This document shows positions 7,047-10,714 of a stretch of 10,714 bases of DNA, in pieces. The notes under the pieces were generated by a model, which saw nothing but the letters and a program-made list of their open reading frames with translations, did not search any database and was not told where the DNA came from. Origin of the DNA: an uncultured Opitutia bacterium (GTDB lineage: Bacteria; Verrucomicrobiota; Verrucomicrobiia; Opitutales; UBA953). The first letter of the stretch is position 1, and each line of letters begins with the position of its first letter. Both the position numbers and the translations under genes were made by a program. The stretch is taken from positions 1 through 10,714 of the forward strand of contig CAIKRN010000290.1 in the NCBI GenBank assembly GCA_903829855.1, written 5' to 3'.

Positions 7047-10000
7047 TCAGCGAAGAATACCGATCCACTTCATGGCGACGGATTGCAGTTCGTTTTCCGA
7101 CATAGAATCAACGCCATTGAAACAACCATGTTCGATCTTTTCGATGTCCTGCTTGATCTCGCGGCGCTGTTCAGGAGTGAGGTTCACCATATCGCTTGTG
7201 AGGAGACGGCGGAGGAGCGCGACCACCGAGAAGCCGTGGACCACCTCAGGCATCTTATGGATATCGCGAGCACGGAGCGGACGCGGACCCTTATTTCGCT
7301 TCAGGAAGAACGACGCCATGACGGCAAACAAAGCCGCCCCAACGCCAACCATGATAACCAGGCTCCAAGGGTTCTCCGCTGATTTAAGCACTGCCTGCAA
7401 ACCAGCTCCGGCCGTGACTTTCACGCGATCCAGCATCACGGACGACTTAGCTAGGTCGACCGGGTCCATGTCCTGGTAAGTACGCCATTTAGTTTTGGCG
7501 GTCGGAGCCTTCACCGCCGGGAACGGCACATCGGTGGCCTTGTCGGCAGCCCGGATTGGGTCGCCATCGAGAGTGACTGCCCAGCGACGCGAACTCAACG
7601 GCGCGATATTATCGGCCCAAGTATTGAATTCCTTAACCATCAATGGGTCGATTGCGGTAACCTGGCGCACCTTCACGACGTTCGTGAGTGGCGAGAGATC
7701 CAATAATTCATCGAGCTCTGGAATCAGGCCCGTGGCAGTGGCGGAGACTTCCAGCGTCAGCGAACCATTGATCGCAAACTGGCGGGTATCCATCGTCTGA
7801 ACGACTTCGATCTTCTCGGCGGGACGCGGAGCCACGGGCGTGGTGGCAACCTTCAACAAGGTCTCAGAGGAGGTGGCGGGGATAGTGACCGGACCACTGA
7901 GGTCGATGAAGCGAAGTTCCATCTGCACCGGGGGGATTTTATCGACGCTGGCGTCTTTGGCCTTCACGAGTACGTAAGCCAGAGGAGTTTCCTCCCAGCC
8001 CGGGCGATTCGTCGGGCGCGGCTTTACGTCCGGCAAAGCGAACGTGATTGAGCGAATGGTGAAGAAAGGCGAAAGCGTGTCGGTGAGATTCTGTTCGAAC
8101 TCATCGCGCGGCCCTTTCGTATCGGCGGTCTTGCGGACTTGATTGCCGCGGCGCTTGGCATTCGCGGCGACGGCGCCCATGTCGTTACTCAGGTATTGGC
8201 CAAAACGGGCGACACGACCCATGGCTTCCGTATGAACGACGCTGACGATAATGCCGAACTCCTGGTTGACCCCGACGGCATTCGGACCGTCGACGCGGGT
8301 CTCCACGTGAATCTCGCTGAGCAATTCGTCGAGATAGTCCGAGCGCTTCTTCAGGCCGAGCGTGAAGGGGTCGTTCTTCGTGACCACCAAGGCGCTGGCG
8401 AGGTAGCGGTATTTGAGATCTTCGTGAAGAGGATTATTCGTATCCGTCAGGCGAGCATTCAAGGTCTTCGCCAACTGCCCCATGTGAATGCCAGCGGTTT
8501 TGCCCGGAAGTTTAAGCACAGCCTCACGGATATGGGCGAGTGCCGCCCGATTCATTGGTTTGGAGAGGTTAACCTGACCATTGGAGCCGATGCCCACGAC
8601 AGCATTGAACCAACTTAAGTAGCCTTCGATGGTGTATTCCGAGGGCTGGAGGTGAGTGACCGCCTTACCGTAGGCAACCGAAGCACGCTGGAAGTAATCC
8701 TGCGATTGAAGCATACGTTCCTTGGCCGCAACAATGCGCTTCGATGGATCAGTGGCATTGAGTTCCTGAAAACTTTCGAAATCAGCCCAATCATTGAGGA
8801 CCACCCCGCCAAGCGTGAGGGCCTTATATGCCTGATCGCGACTGGCGGACCACTGGTCGATCATCTTAAGTACCGAGGTGTAGCCAGCTTCGACCATGGC
8901 GTAGGTCTGAGCTTCATTGCGGCGGGTAAGACTGCTGCGTTGTAGGTCAACGCGGCGCCAGCGATCGAAAAGATTGGCGTGCATCTTCTGGACTAACAGG
9001 AAGAAGACTTGTTCATCCATCTTCGCCGTCGGACCAAAAACCTTCTCAATGTGGGTGTCGCGGTAAGCTTCGGCATTACTGTAAGCTAGGTCGAAGGCCG
9101 TCACGACCTTACTCTGGTCGCGCGGGGCCACCCCGGCCTTGCGGAAGACATTCATCATGAGCGCGAGGCTTTCGATATTACGTTCCATCATCACCGGGGT
9201 AATCGGGATGCGGGCATCCTCCGGCAGGCCGTAGCGTTTCCGCAATTCTTCCGGCAACTGAGGATTATGAGCCTGTCCCCACGCTTGCAGGAAGTCTTCC
9301 GCGAGGGCGAGGCCGGCCTCGGGATGGCGGCGAGCGAGGTCGACGATGCGGTCAGCAGCTAATTCAAAATTGGCACTGGCGATGATGGCGCGGGAAAGAC
9401 TCGCATCGAAACGGTTGCGCATATCCTCCGGGAGCGAAGCCAGCCACTTACCCGTCGGGGCGAGGCCGAGCAGTTCTTCGGGATCGACTTCATTGCCGTT
9501 ATTTCGGAAACGCTGGCGATTCGCACTGCGCTGGCTGAACGATGCCTCGGCCTCATTCATCCATGATTCAGCCATCAACGAGAGCACCTGCTTCCAGTTA
9601 CCCGTGGCGAGATTGGCGTGCTCGGCGATCAAGCCCGCCAAGACGGTCTGGGCCCGCAGGTTATCCAAGCGTACGCCCGGTTCATTCCGCGACTCGGTCT
9701 GCAATTTACGCTCGAGACCCGCGACAATCTTCAAAGCGGAGTCTGGTTGATTCTGGATGAGTTCCTTGAAGGTCGCGCTGAGGGCACTGCTCGGCACCTG
9801 GGTGAGCACCCGGACGAGCGCGGTAGCGGCCTTACTCTTTTCCCAGTCATTCACGCGTTCCTGCTTCAGGATATTAAGATTTTCGTCCCAGATCCGCTGG
9901 ACCTGGTCGCGCTGGGCGAGCTCCGTGGCCTGTTCGGCCGCTAGAAAAGCAGCCACCTCAGCGCGAAGTCCTTCGTCGGCAATCTTTTCCAGATTGGCCT

Positions 10001-10577
10001 CATCGGGCAGATACGTTCGAGCGAGTTCTTTGAAGCCACCAGCCAAGAGCAGACGGCCTGCATCCAAACGATGAGCCGGAACTTGGCCGCCGAAGTGCAC
10101 CGTGCCCTTCTTCAGACGGTCGGCGACCCAGAAACTCTCGGAGGCCGGCACAATCTGACCGAGCATCTGGCCAAGTTTACGGATTTCAACGTCCGTCAAA
10201 TCACCAGGGGCAGCATCGGATAGGGCAAAGACATCGTCCATGCGCACGCCATTTTTGGGACGCTCGGCAAGGTCGGAGAGCATCTTGTCGTAAATGCCAC
10301 GCGATAGATCAGCAGGTAGTTTCGTTAGTTCCGAGCGGACGAGTGCCCAGTCGCCCAGACGGAAAGCATGCATGAAGCGGACGTCGGCCGGGGCGTTGTC
10401 TTGCAGCTTCGCAGCCCGCTCCATCGCGGCAAAGACGTCATTGAGGTCGCGGGAGTAGCGCTGGCGTAGCAAATTTTCATATTGCTTCTGGGTCTTGGCA
10501 TCGAGGGATTGCTGGGCGGATAGGCTGCCCGCAAAGGCGGCCACTGCGCAGAACAGAATAGGGCGAATCAGTCTCAT
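7047..10577 (-). CDS. Large secreted, membrane-anchored protein of the MoxR/Bat operon, function unknown
   Basis: A 1176-residue protein. A signal peptide spans residues 1-21 (basic MRLIRP, hydrophobic core, probable cleavage SLSA/QQ). Residues about 22-750 look almost wholly alpha-helical, with many short Ala/Leu/Glu/Arg-rich amphipathic helices, perhaps a TPR-like solenoid. Residues about 755-1050 are beta-rich and proline-bearing (for example HVETRVDGPNAVGV and INGSLTLEVSATATGL). One transmembrane helix (about 1072-1092) leads to a basic 84-residue cytoplasmic tail. The region between the signal peptide and that helix contains no cysteine; the only two are Cys10 and Cys1152. Predicted topology: bulk in the periplasm, tail in the cytoplasm near MoxR. 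A beta region, one TM and a short helical tail recall BatD, but the long helical part does not, and no enzymatic motif is seen. The ATG at 10577 fits the signal peptide exactly. Confidence 0.88.
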   Translation of the reverse strand: MRLIRPILFCAVAAFAGSLSAQQSLDAKTQKQYENLLRQRYSRDLNDVFAAMERAAKLQDNAPADVRFMHAFRLGDWALVRSELTKLPADLSRGIYDKMLSDLAERPKNGVRMDDVFALSDAAPGDLTDVEIRKLGQMLGQIVPASESFWVADRLKKGTVHFGGQVPAHRLDAGRLLLAGGFKELARTYLPDEANLEKIADEGLRAEVAAFLAAEQATELAQRDQVQRIWDENLNILKQERVNDWEKSKAATALVRVLTQVPSSALSATFKELIQNQPDSALKIVAGLERKLQTESRNEPGVRLDNLRAQTVLAGLIAEHANLATGNWKQVLSLMAESWMNEAEASFSQRSANRQRFRNNGNEVDPEELLGLAPTGKWLASLPEDMRNRFDASLSRAIIASANFELAADRIVDLARRHPEAGLALAEDFLQAWGQAHNPQLPEELRKRYGLPEDARIPITPVMMERNIESLALMMNVFRKAGVAPRDQSKVVTAFDLAYSNAEAYRDTHIEKVFGPTAKMDEQVFFLLVQKMHANLFDRWRRVDLQRSSLTRRNEAQTYAMVEAGYTSVLKMIDQWSASRDQAYKALTLGGVVLNDWADFESFQELNATDPSKRIVAAKERMLQSQDYFQRASVAYGKAVTHLQPSEYTIEGYLSWFNAVVGIGSNGQVNLSKPMNRAALAHIREAVLKLPGKTAGIHMGQLAKTLNARLTDTNNPLHEDLKYRYLASALVVTKNDPFTLGLKKRSDYLDELLSEIHVETRVDGPNAVGVNQEFGIIVSVVHTEAMGRVARFGQYLSNDMGAVAANAKRRGNQVRKTADTKGPRDEFEQNLTDTLSPFFTIRSITFALPDVKPRPTNRPGWEETPLAYVLVKAKDASVDKIPPVQMELRFIDLSGPVTIPATSSETLLKVATTPVAPRPAEKIEVVQTMDTRQFAINGSLTLEVSATATGLIPELDELLDLSPLTNVVKVRQVTAIDPLMVKEFNTWADNIAPLSSRRWAVTLDGDPIRAADKATDVPFPAVKAPTAKTKWRTYQDMDPVDLAKSSVMLDRVKVTAGAGLQAVLKSAENPWSLVIMVGVGAALFAVMASFFLKRNKGPRPLRARDIHKMPEVVHGFSVVALLRRLLTSDMVNLTPEQRREIKQDIEKIEHGCFNGVDSMSENELQSVAMKWIGILR

Positions 10578-10606
10578 GTTTTTGTTTTATAATGTAAGAG
10601 GGTTAA
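10578..10606 (-). promoter_or_regulatory. AT-rich leader with possible -10 element before the large membrane-protein gene
   Basis: This 29-nt spacer is far more AT-rich than the surrounding coding DNA. Read on the minus strand it holds a TATAAA hexamer (10591-10586) followed by an A-rich stretch up to the ATG. With only 8 nt between the hexamer and the start codon, a promoter here would give an almost leaderless mRNA. No convincing -35 box is seen, and simple read-through from the gene upstream is equally possible. An A-rich region before the start may instead assist SD-independent ribosome binding, as known in Bacteroidota. The composition is seen; the function is a weak inference. Confidence 0.25.
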
Positions 10607-10714
10607 TCAGGAGCCGTTGTCGGGGATCTTCTTGGCTTCTTCAATGATGACGCGGTAGTCCGTCTTTTCGGGACCCTTAGGAAGCGGGGCCGGGCCACCG
10701 AGGAGGGCGGCGGC
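10607..10714 (-). CDS. C-terminal 35 residues of an unidentified protein
   Basis: An open frame runs in from the right edge and ends with TGA at 10609-10607. Only 35 residues are visible. They begin with AAALLGG and a proline-rich PAPLPKGP segment, continue with TDYRVIIEEAKK and end IPDNGS. The hydrophilic, proline-containing tail has no recognisable domain. Frame choice rests on it being open to the edge, on sensible GC-rich codon use and on the 29-nt spacing to the next gene in the same direction. It is probably the upstream member of the same operon, but I cannot name it. Confidence 0.6.
   Translation of the reverse strand, partial: AAALLGGPAPLPKGPEKTDYRVIIEEAKKIPDNGS

Noticed and set aside
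10588..10593. Perfect TATAAT on the plus strand
   Set aside because: There is no -35 box at 16-18 nt, and transcription from it would run antisense into the operon's upstream gene. It is most likely a by-product of the AT-rich spacer.

Overview
The window looks like ordinary chromosomal DNA from a Gram-negative-type, moderately GC-rich bacterium (roughly 55-60% G+C by eye). Two clues hint at the PVC group, and Verrucomicrobiota/Opitutae in particular. One is that none of the seven visible gene starts has a recognisable Shine-Dalgarno sequence. The other is a MoxR/Bat-type operon containing a very large periplasmic protein. This placement is an inference; no rRNA or tRNA gene is present to test it.

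Left part (1-3361, plus strand): a D-glucarate catabolic cluster. It holds a 5'-truncated kdgD (5-dehydro-4-deoxyglucarate dehydratase), an MFS permease of the anion:cation symporter family, and gudD (glucarate dehydratase). Together they would import glucarate, dehydrate it to 5-dehydro-4-deoxyglucarate, then dehydrate and decarboxylate that to 2,5-dioxopentanoate (alpha-ketoglutarate semialdehyde). The dehydrogenase that would finish the route to 2-oxoglutarate is not in the window. The 34-nt spacer before gudD carries a striking C-rich hexamer repeat whose complement is a canonical four-run G-quadruplex motif.

Right part (10714-3383, minus strand, converging on gudD): a compact operon. In transcription order it holds the C-terminal end of an unidentified gene, a 1176-residue secreted and membrane-anchored protein, a MoxR-family AAA+ ATPase, a DUF58 protein, a two-TM membrane protein, and a BatA-like von Willebrand factor A (VWA) protein. 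Spacings downstream of moxR are 8 nt, 2 nt and a 4-nt ATGA overlap, so these genes are probably co-translated. The layout matches MoxR-DUF58-VWA (Bat/aerotolerance-type) operons, which are thought to build an ATPase-driven, metal-dependent remodelling system at the inner membrane.

The least explained element is the 1176-residue protein. It has a signal peptide, about 730 residues of probable helical repeat, a beta-rich region, one C-terminal transmembrane helix and an 84-residue cytoplasmic tail. It sits where a BatD-like component might be expected but is far larger. There are no mobile elements, CRISPR arrays or RNA genes that I can support, and no gene-free stretch longer than about 35 nt.
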